From assembly GCF_900166655.1 (NCBI RefSeq), contig NZ_FVZB01000007.1, forward strand, positions 248,001 to 312,000: 64,000 bases of DNA, read 5' to 3'. The notes beneath the pieces are model-generated. The model saw only the letters and a program-made list of their open reading frames with translations. It ran no database searches and was not told the origin of the DNA. The stretch comes from Halobacillus hunanensis. GTDB taxonomy: Bacteria > Bacillota > Bacilli > Bacillales > Halobacillaceae. How positions within the stretch are numbered: the first letter of the stretch is position 1; the number at the start of each line of letters is the position of its first letter. Made by a program: the position numbers and the translations under genes. Shown here piece by piece: positions 54,855 through 63,893 of the stretch.

Positions 54855-54889
54855 AAAGAGGCTGGGGATCCCCATTCTCTTTTTTTTAT
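54855..54889 (+). terminator. Terminator (expression platform) between glycine aptamer and serC
   Basis: AGAGGCTGGG-GATC-CCCATTCTCT is a hairpin with an internal mismatch, followed by TTTTTTTT at 54881-54888. Its position between the aptamer and the start codon marks the likely off-state terminator. Confidence 0.8.
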
Positions 54890-54940
54890 TTTCATAAAAC
54901 ATAGTGGTTCTAATCAATTGAATAAGGGAGTTAGGATAAC

Positions 54941-56023
54941 ATGGAGAGAATTTATAATTTTTCAGCGGGTCCTTCTATACTGCCGCTGCCAGTATTAGAG
55001 AAGGCGCAGCAAGAGTTAGTGAATTATGCTGATTCAGGCATGTCTGTGATGGAGTTAAGTCATCGTTCGGAATTATTTACAGAGATTATTACAGGTGCAG
55101 AGCAGCTGCTGCGAGAGCTGATGACGATCCCGGAGAATTACAAAGTGTTATTTGTGCAGGGGGGAGCTTCGCAGCAATTTGCCATGGTACCGATGAATCT
55201 TTTGGGCAAAAGTGGCAAAGCGGATTACGTCAATACGGGGTCCTGGTCGAAGAAGGCGATCAAAGAAGCCGAGAAATATGGGGACATTCGCGTCATCGCT
55301 TCTTCAGAGGATGCAAATTTCACGCATATACCGGCTGTCAACAGCAGTATAATTAATCCAGAAGCTGATTATGTTCATATTACGACGAATAACACCATCG
55401 AAGGCACGGCATTTCACAACATTCCAGATACGGGAGATGTACCACTTGTAGCGGATATGTCATCTAATATTTTATCTGAAGATATAGATGTCTCTCAATT
55501 TGGGTTGATTTATGCAGGAGCGCAAAAAAATATCGGACCTGCCGGATTAACGGTTGTGGTTATTCGTGAAGATTTAATTGGGAAAGCATCGGAAAACTGT
55601 CCGGCGATGCTCAATTATCAAACACACAGCGACAGCGGATCCCTTTATAATACGCCGCCGACATTCGGCATTTATATGGCGAAGCTCGTTTTTGAATGGA
55701 TTAAGGAAGCTGGCGGGCTGAAGGAAATAGAGCAGGTTAACCGTCATAAAGCTGAGATCCTCTATGATTTTATTGAGAAATCAGATCTGTTCTCATCTCC
55801 TGTAGAGAAAGGCAGTCGTTCGATCATGAACATTCCTTTTGTGAGTACGTCTGCCGAGCTGGATGCTGCTTTTATTAAAGAGGCAAAAGTGCGGGGGCTT
55901 GAGACATTAAAAGGTCACCGTTCTGTAGGCGGCATGCGTGCCAGCCTTTATAATGCGATGCCGGTTGAAGGAGTTCAATCATTGGTTACGTTTATGAAAG
56001 AATTTGAAGATCATTATAAATAA
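54941..56023 (+). CDS. serC: Phosphoserine aminotransferase
   Basis: PLP enzyme converting 3-phosphohydroxypyruvate and glutamate to phosphoserine, second step of serine synthesis. The 360 residues begin [20 protein letters not shown] and include [32 protein letters not shown], and the PLP-lysine region [20 protein letters not shown]. Also [20 protein letters not shown] at the C-terminus. Ribosome binding site AAGGGAGTT. serA follows 15 bases later. The preceding leader is a glycine riboswitch. Confidence 0.96.
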   Translation: MERIYNFSAGPSILPLPVLEKAQQELVNYADSGMSVMELSHRSELFTEIITGAEQLLRELMTIPENYKVLFVQGGASQQFAMVPMNLLGKSGKADYVNTGSWSKKAIKEAEKYGDIRVIASSEDANFTHIPAVNSSIINPEADYVHITTNNTIEGTAFHNIPDTGDVPLVADMSSNILSEDIDVSQFGLIYAGAQKNIGPAGLTVVVIREDLIGKASENCPAMLNYQTHSDSGSLYNTPPTFGIYMAKLVFEWIKEAGGLKEIEQVNRHKAEILYDFIEKSDLFSSPVEKGSRSIMNIPFVSTSAELDAAFIKEAKVRGLETLKGHRSVGGMRASLYNAMPVEGVQSLVTFMKEFEDHYK

Positions 56024-56037
56024 AAGGGGAGATACTG

Positions 56038-57237
56038 ATGGGGACAGTAACAGTAGATAAATTGAACACGATCAAAACGTTTAATAACATTGCGCAGCGT
56101 GGCTTGGATGTATTCGACAAGGTGAATTATACAATAGATAACGAGAGTAAGAGCCCTGATGCAATTGTGGCTCGCAGTTATAACATGCATGAGATGGATT
56201 TTGACAAAAATTTAAAGGCGATTGCAAGAGCGGGGGCGGGGGTCAATAATATTCCCGTTGATGACTGCACGGAACGTGGAATCGTCGTGTTTAACACACC
56301 AGGGGCAAACGCAAATGCTGTCAAAGAAATTGTGCTAACCTCATTGATGGCGCTATCCCGCAATCTATTCTCCGGTGTATCCTGGGCCCAGACGTTAAAA
56401 GGGAAGGGCGAAGAGATTCCAAGTCTTGTAGAAACGGGCAAGAAACAATTTATCGGGCAAGAAATTAAAGGGAAAACTTTGGGTGTGATTGGTTTGGGAG
56501 CGGTTGGGTCTCTCGTAGCCAATGATGCACTGGACCTGGATATGAATGTGGTTGGGTTCGACCCGTTTATTTCGGTCAACACCGCCTGGAACCTCTCCCG
56601 CAATGTACAGCGCGCCATGTCCATGCAGGAGCTGTTTGCTTATTCTGATTACATTACAGTTCATGTTCCGTTAACGAAGGATACGAGCGGCATGTTTAAT
56701 GAAGAAACCTTTAACACGATGAAACAAGGTGTAAATATTTTAAACTTTTCGCGCGGTGGTTTGGTGAATGAAGAGGATATGGCCGCGGCCCTTGAAAGTG
56801 GCAAGGTTGGCAAGTATGTGACGGATTTTCCGAATGAAAAGATCCTGGAAATGGAAAATGCTATTCCTCTTCCACATCTTGGTGCTTCTACGAAGGAATC
56901 AGAGGAGAATTGCGCGATTATGGCGGCTCGTCAAGTACAGGACTTTCTGGATACAGGAAACATTAAAAATTCAGTGAACTTCCCGAATGCGTCACTACCT
57001 TATACAGGAAAGCGTCGTGTGACAGCCTATCATCACAACGTTCCCAATATGGTCGGGCAAATTACGTCTGCTTTATCAAATTACAACTTGAACATTGCAG
57101 ATATGGTGAATCGAAGCCGGGACGATTATGCATACACTATGATTGATATTGATAATGAAGTAAATGGAGATATTCTTCCTGACTTAGCAGGTAACATTGA
57201 AGAGATTGAAGGAATGGTTTCGGTACGGATTATTTAA
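56038..57237 (+). CDS. serA: D-3-phosphoglycerate dehydrogenase with ACT domain
   Basis: First step of serine synthesis, oxidation of 3-phosphoglycerate. The 399 residues contain the substrate domain (RAGAGVNNIPVDDCTERGI), the NAD domain with GKTLGVIGLGAVGSLVANDA, and the catalytic region NFSRGGLVNEEDM and PLPHLGASTKESEENCA (His). The C-terminal ACT domain (HHNVPNMVGQITSALSNYNL) would bind serine. It is shorter than the 525-residue B. subtilis SerA, lacking the intervening domain, and closer to the 410-residue type. Ribosome binding site AAAAGGGGAGATA. Second gene of the serC operon. Confidence 0.95.
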   Translation: MGTVTVDKLNTIKTFNNIAQRGLDVFDKVNYTIDNESKSPDAIVARSYNMHEMDFDKNLKAIARAGAGVNNIPVDDCTERGIVVFNTPGANANAVKEIVLTSLMALSRNLFSGVSWAQTLKGKGEEIPSLVETGKKQFIGQEIKGKTLGVIGLGAVGSLVANDALDLDMNVVGFDPFISVNTAWNLSRNVQRAMSMQELFAYSDYITVHVPLTKDTSGMFNEETFNTMKQGVNILNFSRGGLVNEEDMAAALESGKVGKYVTDFPNEKILEMENAIPLPHLGASTKESEENCAIMAARQVQDFLDTGNIKNSVNFPNASLPYTGKRRVTAYHHNVPNMVGQITSALSNYNLNIADMVNRSRDDYAYTMIDIDNEVNGDILPDLAGNIEEIEGMVSVRII

Positions 57238-57249
57238 ACAGGTATATTA

Positions 57250-57300
57250 ATAGCCAGAACATTACTGCGCTTTTTGCAATAATGTTCTGGCTATTTTTTT
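57250..57300 (+). terminator. Terminator of the serC-serA operon
   Basis: ATAGCCAGAACATTA and TAATGTTCTGGCTAT form a 15-base perfect stem, followed by TTTTTTT. Confidence 0.9.
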
Positions 57301-57327
57301 GGAGGTTGTGGGACGCTAAAAATGAGG

Positions 57328-57453
57328 TATTTAAGAATTCGGAGTAGTTATTTGAGAATCGTGCTTCGTTATTTGAGAATCCTAGTTCGTTATTTAAGAA
57401 AAGCATCTGTTTATTTCAGAATCAGTCCATGTTATTTAAGAATCACGCAGGAA
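57328..57453. repeat. Intergenic array C of 21-bp units (TATTTRAGAAT core)
   Basis: Six copies of TATTT(A/G/C)AGAA start at 57328, 57349, 57370, 57391, 57412 and 57433, exactly 21 bases apart; the remaining ten bases of each unit vary but often end in TTCGT. Plus-strand translation gives seven-residue repeats (RYLRI plus two variable residues). The frame starts with ATG 57322 but the nearest GGAGG is 17 bases away, and the frame runs on into the end of the convergent gene. It is not considered a gene. Period equals arrays A and B. Confidence 0.7.
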
Positions 57454-57490
57454 AAACGTCACTACATGTTTGAAAAACGGTCCATAAGAT

Positions 57491-59179
57491 TCAAAAGTAT
57501 TTTTTATAGATTTGCTTAGCAGTCCTGGTGGCTAAAACCTGAGTGGTTAAGGTCGGATTTGCACTTCCGAGCCCGTTATTTAGGACACTGTTGTCTGCTA
57601 TAAACAAGCGGCTGACTTGATATGACTCACAGTTTTGGTCGACGACATACCCCATTCTCATGGTGCTCATCATATGGATCATCATGCCGTCGGGCCAATC
57701 GGAATGGACCACTTTTCTTGCTCCGGCCTGGAGAAGAATGTCTGCTGCGATTTTTACTAATTGCTGCTTTTTTCGTAGCGTGTTTGTGGTTGGCGTATAA
57801 CGTATTGATGGGATGGGGCCGTTTTCATCAGAAGCAGCGGCTGAAACCGAAACACCGTTTCTCCTGTCAACTTCATCATCCGTACAAATTAAGATATTAA
57901 GGGATGATTTATAATCTGCCATGAGCTCTATTAAATCTTCTCCCCTCACGCGGCCTTTTTGAATGGGATTGTGTGCTGACTCTTTCGTTCTTGATTTACC
58001 TAACGCATAGGTGAAGCTTGCCATTAATCCTGGGCTGGTTCCGATCGTTTGGATAGACCCTAAGCCGGGATAATCAAGCCTGGCACCAGATGTGTGGCCG
58101 ACATATGGGTTTACCGAAGGACTTCCTAAGATAGAGAGCAGATCTTTCTCATTAAAAATTCCAGTGACCATATCCATCTGATGATTTACAAGTCCACGAC
58201 CTGCCCATTTGTTAACAGGCAGAGCGGAATTCAGCCACAAACGGGGAGTTTCGATGGCACCCGCCGCTGCAACAATGCAGTCGGCAAATAATTCTTCCTG
58301 TTCTCCTGTCCATGTGTTCCTTGCTTTCACTCCAATTGCTCTTACTCCTTCCGCAGGGTGGTTTTCTGTGATGATTTTATAAGAGAATGTATTGGGCTGG
58401 ACCTCTATATTGCCTGTCTGTAAAGCTGAAGGTACATAGCTGACATTTGTGGAACGCTTAGCAATTTTAGCGACAGAAGGGCCGTGCGGACAGCCGTTTA
58501 TACAGTGCCCCGCAAGTGTACAGCCTTCCATCCATGACAACTGCTCTTCGGAGTAGGATGGATTAAGCAGTTGTGAATTAGGCGGCAAAATCGCGTTAGG
58601 CTGAGGTCGGTATCCAGGAGTTTTAACATCGAGAGTAGGTAATAGGTTCCAGCCGGCTTTTTTTGCACCAAAATAAAAAAGCTCTTCTTTAGAGGTCGTG
58701 GGGGCGAATTCTACAGGGAGCTCGGCCTCCACTTTTTCGTAATAAGGGGTCAGTTCGCTGTAAGTGAGCGGCCAGCTCCTATCAATAGAAGCTGGAAAGG
58801 CACGGGGAGAATTGGCTAAGTAGTGTTGTGTCGTCCCACCCACGCCTGAATTTTGCCAAACAAATCCCCTTTGGTGATAGGATCTGTTCCAGGGAGGATG
58901 TTCTCGATCAGCAGGCCCCCAGCGCAGCTTACCTGAAATTTGATCATTCATATTATTTTCTAACTTATTGTAATTCTCCTTAAACAGGACAACATCTAGA
59001 TCATTCGGGCAACTGCTGGAAACACCTCCTGGTTCGATGTTTGGATGAGGCCATTTTTTGTTTCCATACCATGGCCCCGCTTCCAGCACAAGCACTTGCA
59101 GCCCCAGTTCTCCCAGTTCCTTTGCGATAACCGCTCCTCCGCCGCCTGCTCCGATTACAATTACGTCCGGTTTTTGCAT
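57491..59179 (-). CDS. GMC family FAD oxidoreductase
   Basis: Glucose-methanol-choline oxidoreductase of 562 residues. FAD site PDVIVIGAGGGGAVIAKELG at the N-terminus, then VLVLEAGPWYG, NSGVGGTTQHYLANSPRAFP, CIVAAGAIETPRLWLNS (as CIVAAAGAIETPRLW), and the C-terminal catalytic region HMMSTMRMGYVVDQNCESYQV and NGLGSANPTLTTQVLATRTA. It is nearest to the membrane-linked sugar-acid dehydrogenases such as gluconate 2-dehydrogenase large subunit. The small gene just upstream fits the partner subunit. Substrate not determined; ribosome binding site TCGGAGTGATT. Ferredoxin-type CTLAGHCINGCPHGP is an odd Cys-containing segment at about residue 225. Confidence 0.88.
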   Translation of the reverse strand: MQKPDVIVIGAGGGGAVIAKELGELGLQVLVLEAGPWYGNKKWPHPNIEPGGVSSSCPNDLDVVLFKENYNKLENNMNDQISGKLRWGPADREHPPWNRSYHQRGFVWQNSGVGGTTQHYLANSPRAFPASIDRSWPLTYSELTPYYEKVEAELPVEFAPTTSKEELFYFGAKKAGWNLLPTLDVKTPGYRPQPNAILPPNSQLLNPSYSEEQLSWMEGCTLAGHCINGCPHGPSVAKIAKRSTNVSYVPSALQTGNIEVQPNTFSYKIITENHPAEGVRAIGVKARNTWTGEQEELFADCIVAAAGAIETPRLWLNSALPVNKWAGRGLVNHQMDMVTGIFNEKDLLSILGSPSVNPYVGHTSGARLDYPGLGSIQTIGTSPGLMASFTYALGKSRTKESAHNPIQKGRVRGEDLIELMADYKSSLNILICTDDEVDRRNGVSVSAAASDENGPIPSIRYTPTTNTLRKKQQLVKIAADILLQAGARKVVHSDWPDGMMIHMMSTMRMGYVVDQNCESYQVSRLFIADNSVLNNGLGSANPTLTTQVLATRTAKQIYKKYF

Positions 59180-59185
59180 GTAAAA

Positions 59186-59788
59186 TCACTCCGATTTTAA
59201 GTTTTGCATGTTTAATAAGTAACCTCGGAAATCTCGATAGCCAAAAGATGGCCCGGGATATCCCGTATAGGACCAGCTGATTGGATACGTACAAAGATGT
59301 CTGAAGCTCGGTGGGTTACAGCGGGTTTCACCATAGCCATACCATTCAGAATAATACCCAAAATAAGTTAATTGATAGATAGAATCGACGGTGATCTGGA
59401 TGAGGACGGGATCATTTCTATAAGGAACTGGAAGCATACCGGGAGGAATTTGCAGATTTAGTAAATAGTCCAGGGCGACGAATCGGTCCTTCCTGGATAA
59501 CGTTGAGAAAAGTCCTTCGCAGGGAGAAAAAGACGAATGGCCGTACTCTTTATATATGAAAAAAGCGGCTACATCAAGAAGGTGGGAGGTTTTGTTTGCC
59601 AGTGGTGTTGGCAGACTGTCAAAAGACATCATAAGGTATTCCCAAGTACACAAGTCCACACCGCCATATTGAAACGTCCAACCAGATTGGTATGCCATGA
59701 TACTGGATGGGATAAGCGTATCAACCACGGCCTTGAAATTTATTTGGGTAGAGTATGGGCATATAGGGTAACAAGCTGATGTGATCAT
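59186..59788 (-). CDS. Gluconate 2-dehydrogenase subunit 3-like partner of the GMC enzyme
   Basis: A 200-residue protein with the subunit 3 layout: FKAVVDTLIPSSIM near the N-terminus, then the helical WEYLMMSFDSLPTP and LNLQIPPGMLPVP, and an aromatic C-terminal part RCNPPSFRHLCTYPISWSYTG, SFGYRDFRGYLLN. No twin-arginine signal is seen, unlike most partners. It precedes the GMC gene by 6 bases and both are transcribed from the minus strand. Ribosome binding site AACGAGGTGG. Assignment rests on shape and gene pairing. Confidence 0.7.
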   Translation of the reverse strand: MITSACYPICPYSTQINFKAVVDTLIPSSIMAYQSGWTFQYGGVDLCTWEYLMMSFDSLPTPLANKTSHLLDVAAFFIYKEYGHSSFSPCEGLFSTLSRKDRFVALDYLLNLQIPPGMLPVPYRNDPVLIQITVDSIYQLTYFGYYSEWYGYGETRCNPPSFRHLCTYPISWSYTGYPGPSFGYRDFRGYLLNMQNLKSE

Positions 59789-59912
59789 GTAACCACCTCG
59801 TTATTTACCTGCTTAAGGATATAAATTATGGGTTACATTATTTTAGATCTTCTGGAGCGTAAATATGATGAATGAATACTTTTTTTAATCTTGAGAGGTG
59901 AAAAGGTCGTAA

Positions 59913-60044
59913 TCACGAAATGAATAAGTCTATTATGTAGAAACCATCCGGCATAAAAAATGTACTGGTTATTACTTGAAAAGCGAGAGCAATACTAATA
60001 CCTACTACTACAACTGTTGTGATCATATCTATAGCTTTAGTCAA
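59913..60044 (-). CDS. Small single-helix membrane protein, 43 residues
   Basis: TTG 60044 follows GACGGAGGGATCGATT. The peptide starts MTKAIDMITTVVVVGISIAL and continues AFQVITSTFFMPDGFYIIDL to the end. One membrane helix at about residues 7-27, then a short tail. It is absent from length-filtered gene lists. It lies upstream of the GMC pair on the same strand but more than 120 bases away. Function unknown. Confidence 0.5.
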   Translation of the reverse strand: MTKAIDMITTVVVVGISIALAFQVITSTFFMPDGFYIIDLFIS

Positions 60045-60236
60045 AATCGATCCCTCCGTCTTTATGGTCAACCTCATTATCATCACAGTAACAAAGTATT
60101 TTCTATTATTCGAATAAGTTGTAAACTTTATGAAGGTTTAATGGGAAATCGGCGTCCAAAATATGGTAAAATATAGTTGGCATCAGTTATTGTGAGACCG
60201 GAGGAAGTTTTATTAAAGCAGGCGGGGGAGATTAAG

Positions 60237-60434
60237 ATGGACAAAAAAATGAAATCGATAATTGGAGTAATAGGCTCTTTTCTTGTATGTTTTTTTGGTT
60301 TATATCGCTTACTGGTTGAAACCACATCGACTGCTGACTTATTGCTTGTTCCTATAGTGTTTGCGGTAACAGGTTTTATAGGTGTCATTGGAAATTCTCG
60401 TAATTTAATGATGCTAAATAACAGGTCACATTAA
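60237..60434 (+). CDS. Small two-helix membrane protein
   Basis: The start at 60237 (MDKKMKSIIGVIGSFLVCFF) follows GGCGGGGGAGATT. The 65 residues contain helices at about 7-25 and 33-53, and a short polar tail NSRNLMMLNNRSH. A longer in-frame start has no site. The DinB-like gene follows four bases after its stop, so they may be co-transcribed. No family recognised. Confidence 0.6.
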   Translation: MDKKMKSIIGVIGSFLVCFFGLYRLLVETTSTADLLLVPIVFAVTGFIGVIGNSRNLMMLNNRSH

Positions 60435-60438
60435 ACAT

Positions 60439-60912
60439 ATGAAAGAACAATACGACTGGATTCGGTGTACAAGAGAAAAACTATTTCAATATTGTGAAAC
60501 GATTACAGCAGAAAATTATACGTGTGAACTTGATCAATTCGGCTGGGGATCGATTCGAAACCTGCATGTACACGTTGCGGAATGTTATCAATCTTGGCTT
60601 GGTAACTTTGGGCTGCAAAAAGGTCTAACATTAGTAACGCCGGAGCTGGCCAGGAATGTGGAAGATATGAGAGAAATTTTTGAAAAAGTAGACCGGTTTG
60701 TTTATGAGTTTCTGGATGAGTTTGAAGGCCAGTGGAACATTACTATTTCAGGTCCTGTGTCATGGAAAGAGGGGGAAGAAGAGTTAACTCCTCTTTGGCT
60801 CTACACTCATACAGCTACTCATGAATTTCATCACAAAGGGCAAATGGTGTCGATGAGCAGGCAGTTGGGCTACATACCTGAAGATACCGACCTTATTGAA
60901 CCAGAGAGATAG
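60439..60912 (+). CDS. DinB family protein
   Basis: Four-helix-bundle metalloprotein of the DinB/YfiT superfamily, 157 residues. Metal ligands are likely the His of SIRNLHVHVAECYQSWL and the pair in THTATHEFHHKGQMVSM. Members act in bacillithiol-dependent or other thiol transfer and detoxification, or have unknown function. The site before ATG is weak (ACAGGTCAC); the upstream gene ends four bases earlier, so translational coupling is plausible. Confidence 0.88.
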   Translation: MKEQYDWIRCTREKLFQYCETITAENYTCELDQFGWGSIRNLHVHVAECYQSWLGNFGLQKGLTLVTPELARNVEDMREIFEKVDRFVYEFLDEFEGQWNITISGPVSWKEGEEELTPLWLYTHTATHEFHHKGQMVSMSRQLGYIPEDTDLIEPER

Positions 60913-60933
60913 ATAGTTATTAGTACAGCTATG

Positions 60934-60971
60934 AATGACACGATTTTCTGCTAAGGTCAGCTCGTGTCATT
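60934..60971. terminator. Terminator after the dinB-like gene
   Basis: AATGACACGA and TCGTGTCATT pair around a 17-base loop, followed by TCTATTTTA. It can serve the convergent gene too. Confidence 0.7.
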
Positions 60972-60972
60972 T

Positions 60973-61287
60973 CTATTTTATTTTCTGCTTTAGAAACTTT
61001 AAACCTGCTTGCGTGACATGGGGCTCAGATAAAGAGACAACTAGAAAATCATCAGGCCTTTTGTTTAAGCCGAAACCTGAGGCAAGGCGGTTTTTGAGCG
61101 TATGTTCAAGGAGATCATAAAAGGATTCTTCACTTAGGTGTCCTTGCCAGCGATCGACTTGCTTAGGATACTGCTGAATTGCGTCAAGGACTCGCGCGAC
61201 TTCGCCATTAAATTCCTCAATCGATTTAAAAATGATGAGCACTCCCTTCTTAGTATCTAGATTATTAGATTTTGTGTTGACGATCAT
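60973..61287 (-). CDS. Hypothetical protein
   Basis: A 104-residue soluble protein. The conserved-looking core is [29 protein letters not shown] and [20 protein letters not shown], with a Lys-rich end. The start is uncertain: ATG at 61287 has a weak site, while AAGGGAG near 61242 lies five bases before non-ATG codons, as at 37480. No family recognised. It is convergent with the dinB-like gene. Confidence 0.55.
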   Translation of the reverse strand: MIVNTKSNNLDTKKGVLIIFKSIEEFNGEVARVLDAIQQYPKQVDRWQGHLSEESFYDLLEHTLKNRLASGFGLNKRPDDFLVVSLSEPHVTQAGLKFLKQKIK

Positions 61288-61403
61288 ATCTCAAAAGAAT
61301 ATGTGTTGTGTTTCTTATACCCTCAATCCTGCATAACGAAGCACGAAATGTCGGGCAGGCGACAGCGGAATCTTGTTACTCTGGAAAGGAAGGAGGTCAG
61401 CTA

Positions 61404-62279
61404 ATGGATTCGCTGAAAAGTATGAATGAAGCCATCAATTATATGGAAAAACATCTTCTAGACGAGATTGATTTGAAAGAAGTGGCAAGACGGGCATATT
61501 GTTCGGAGTATCATTTTAAGCGAATGTTTTCGTTTTTAGCCGGTGTGCCGTTATCGGAATATATTCGCCGCCGTCGACTGACACTGGCAGCATTCGAGCT
61601 TAAAAACAGTCAGGAAAAGGTTATTGATCTAGCGATGAAGTACGGTTATAACTCGCCAGATTCTTTTTCCCGAGCTTTTTTCAATATTCATGGCCTTACC
61701 CCATCTGAAGCCAGAAAAAATGGCCATTCTCTTAAAGCTTATTCGCGAATGACCTTCCAATTAGCCATTCAAGGAGGAGAAGAAATGAATTATCGAATCG
61801 AAGAAAAACAGCCATTTCGAATTGTTGGCAGGCAGAAAAGGGTTCCGATCATTTTTCAGGGAGAGAATCCGGAGATTACAGCGATGTGGAAAACGTTAAG
61901 TAAAGAGGAGATTAGTAAACTTAAAGATCTTTCTGATGTGGAACCAGCCGGATTGATTCAGGCGTCGACGAACTTTTCTGAAGGCAGGATGGAGGAAAAA
62001 GGGGAGCTTGACCATTATATTGGTGCTGCCACGACAAAGGAGGCCCCGGAAAACTTCGCCCAGCTTGAAGTTCCAGCCTCAACGTGGGCGGTGTTTGAAG
62101 CGGTTGGACCGTTCCCTGATACGCTGCAAAACATTTGGGGCCGCATTTATTCGGAATGGTTTCCGTCCTCGTCTTACGAACAAACAGAGGGTCCGGAAAT
62201 ATTGTGGAACGAGCATATGGATGTAACGTCTCCAACTTTTACAAGTGAAATTTGGATTCCCGTTATTAAAAAAGATTAG
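61404..62279 (+). CDS. AraC family regulator with GyrI-like effector domain
   Basis: The start at 61404 ([20 protein letters not shown]) follows AAGGAAGGAGGTC. The 291 residues hold two AraC helix-turn-helix motifs ([70 protein letters not shown]) in the first 110 and an effector-binding GyrI-like domain from about 125 ([18 protein letters not shown] ... [25 protein letters not shown]). Such Rob-like regulators sense small hydrophobic molecules. Target genes cannot be told. Confidence 0.9.
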   Translation: MDSLKSMNEAINYMEKHLLDEIDLKEVARRAYCSEYHFKRMFSFLAGVPLSEYIRRRRLTLAAFELKNSQEKVIDLAMKYGYNSPDSFSRAFFNIHGLTPSEARKNGHSLKAYSRMTFQLAIQGGEEMNYRIEEKQPFRIVGRQKRVPIIFQGENPEITAMWKTLSKEEISKLKDLSDVEPAGLIQASTNFSEGRMEEKGELDHYIGAATTKEAPENFAQLEVPASTWAVFEAVGPFPDTLQNIWGRIYSEWFPSSSYEQTEGPEILWNEHMDVTSPTFTSEIWIPVIKKD

Positions 62280-62292
62280 CTTTTTGACTAAC

Positions 62293-62328
62293 AAAAATCC
62301 CCATTCCTAGGTGCAGGAGGGGATTTTT
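62293..62328. terminator. Bidirectional terminator after the AraC gene
   Basis: AAAAATCCCCATTCCT and AGGAGGGGATTTTT form a stem with T runs on both strands. Confidence 0.85.
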
Positions 62329-62336
62329 GCGTTTTT

Positions 62337-62690
62337 CTATTGATCGGTCAGTTCAATTATATAGGTCCCACGCTCTGTGATTAACGAAAAACGTGTATTG
62401 TCAAATTGGTATAAGCTCGTGTCCTCGAGTGGTATTTCGTAAAAAGATTCCGGGAGCGGCTGGGAATTGGGAGTTTCCGTTTGAATGGTTCCTGTTCCAT
62501 TTAATTGCAGGGCATGCATCGGTTCGTACTCATCGAGTCGTCTCGTATTGGTTTCATATGAGATTGAATCCAGCTGCATCAAGGTTTCGTCGTGATCTTC
62601 GAGTTCTTGTTTAGTCACTTTAATGGTTTTGCCGCTCCAATGCTGGAGCAATTCGTTAAATTCCTCAACGGATAAGTATTCTCGGTTCAT
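62337..62690 (-). CDS. Hypothetical protein
   Basis: A 117-residue soluble acidic protein starting MNREYLSVEEFNELLQHWSG; the preceding codon is also ATG, and GGAGGG lies six bases upstream of the second one. It ends in a beta-rich part (FSLITERGTYIIELTDQ). No membrane helix, no motif and no family recognised. Convergent with the AraC gene, with which it shares a terminator. Confidence 0.6.
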   Translation of the reverse strand: MNREYLSVEEFNELLQHWSGKTIKVTKQELEDHDETLMQLDSISYETNTRRLDEYEPMHALQLNGTGTIQTETPNSQPLPESFYEIPLEDTSLYQFDNTRFSLITERGTYIIELTDQ

Positions 62691-62891
62691 CATAATCCCT
62701 CCTGCTCTTTAGATTTTCCTAAGAGGTATGGAATCATACGGAAACCAAGGTTTTCGGGAGTGTGCGTGCTTGTACTTTTGAATTGTAAGACAGATTAATT
62801 GACGGAAGCAGTGCCAAACAGCTAAAGTTACCAGTAATAGGAATTAATTAGATTCTACTCTAGAACGCGTTTGTTTAAAGGGGAAAGCTGT

Positions 62892-63821
62892 ATGCTGGAA
62901 GAGATGACAGAAGGGATTTACAAACTGGTGGTTACATTTCCATCAGGGATGCAAGAAGTGAATTGTTATTTGATCGAAGGTGTGCGGGGTTACACCGTCA
63001 TTGATACAGGCACCTATTCTGAAGAGGCCAAGGCGGGCTGGGAGGAATTGCTGAAATCAGGAGCAGTGATCGAAAAAGTTGTGTTGACACATACTCATCA
63101 GGATCATATTGGGCTTGCAAGGTGGTTTCAGCAGGAGAAAGGGGTTCCTGTTTATACATCAACGATCAGTTACAGTGAAATGAAGAAACACCGTGATACG
63201 AATGTCGCACGCAATATCGATTGTTTAGTCACACGTCATGGCGGACCTGGTGTTCCCGAGGATGTAGCTGATGATTCGTTTATTTACGATTTCGAACCCG
63301 ATGGTTTTTTTGAGAAAAACGATCAGATCCAGTTGGGCGACGATCTCTATGAGACGATTTGGACGCCAGGTCATGCTTGGGATCACGTGTGTTTTTATAA
63401 TGAAGAGAAGCAAGTGATGATGATTGGCGATCATTTGTTAAATCATATTTCCCCTGTGATCGGGCTTTGGCTGGGCGAGGAAAGTAATGTCTTACAGGAG
63501 TACTATGGTTCTTTGGAACGCATCAGGACGTATAATGCTCGTGTTGCACTGCCTGGCCATGGGGAGGCGATCAATAATTTAGCTGAGCGGATAGATGAGG
63601 TCAGGAATAGGCATGATCAACGGCTTCAAGAAGTGTTGGATAGGGTTCAAGATCAATGGACCACAGCCCATGACGTATGTCAGGCTATGTATGGAACGTT
63701 ACATATTATTTTATTTTTAAGTCCTTTCATGGCAACACTCACTCGGTTGATTTATTTAGAAGGGCTTGGAAAAGTGGAGCGGAAAATGATTGACGGGAAG
63801 GTGTTGTTTCGAGCGTATTAA
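62892..63821 (+). CDS. MBL-fold metallo-hydrolase
   Basis: The start at 62892 (MLEEMTEGIYKLVVTFPSGM) follows AAGGGGAAAG; an in-frame start seven codons earlier overlaps that site. The 309 residues have the zinc motif THTHQDHIGLARWF (HxHxDH), TIWTPGHAWDHVCFY, IGDHLLNHISP (Asp) and VALPGHGEAINN, then a C-terminal winged-helix-like part. It is distinct from the MBL gene at 38.1 kb. Substrate unknown. Confidence 0.88.
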   Translation: MLEEMTEGIYKLVVTFPSGMQEVNCYLIEGVRGYTVIDTGTYSEEAKAGWEELLKSGAVIEKVVLTHTHQDHIGLARWFQQEKGVPVYTSTISYSEMKKHRDTNVARNIDCLVTRHGGPGVPEDVADDSFIYDFEPDGFFEKNDQIQLGDDLYETIWTPGHAWDHVCFYNEEKQVMMIGDHLLNHISPVIGLWLGEESNVLQEYYGSLERIRTYNARVALPGHGEAINNLAERIDEVRNRHDQRLQEVLDRVQDQWTTAHDVCQAMYGTLHIILFLSPFMATLTRLIYLEGLGKVERKMIDGKVLFRAY

Positions 63822-63893
63822 ACGAGTTGCCATAGGCTGCTACAGGGTATAGAACGGAAGGACTTTACTTTGCAAATTGGGGGAGAGTTAAGT

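Noticed and set aside
57322-57519. 65-residue ORF with RYLRI heptad repeats as a gene
   Set aside because: No ribosome binding site at usable distance, frame composed of array C repeats and running into the convergent GMC gene; kept as a repeat array.
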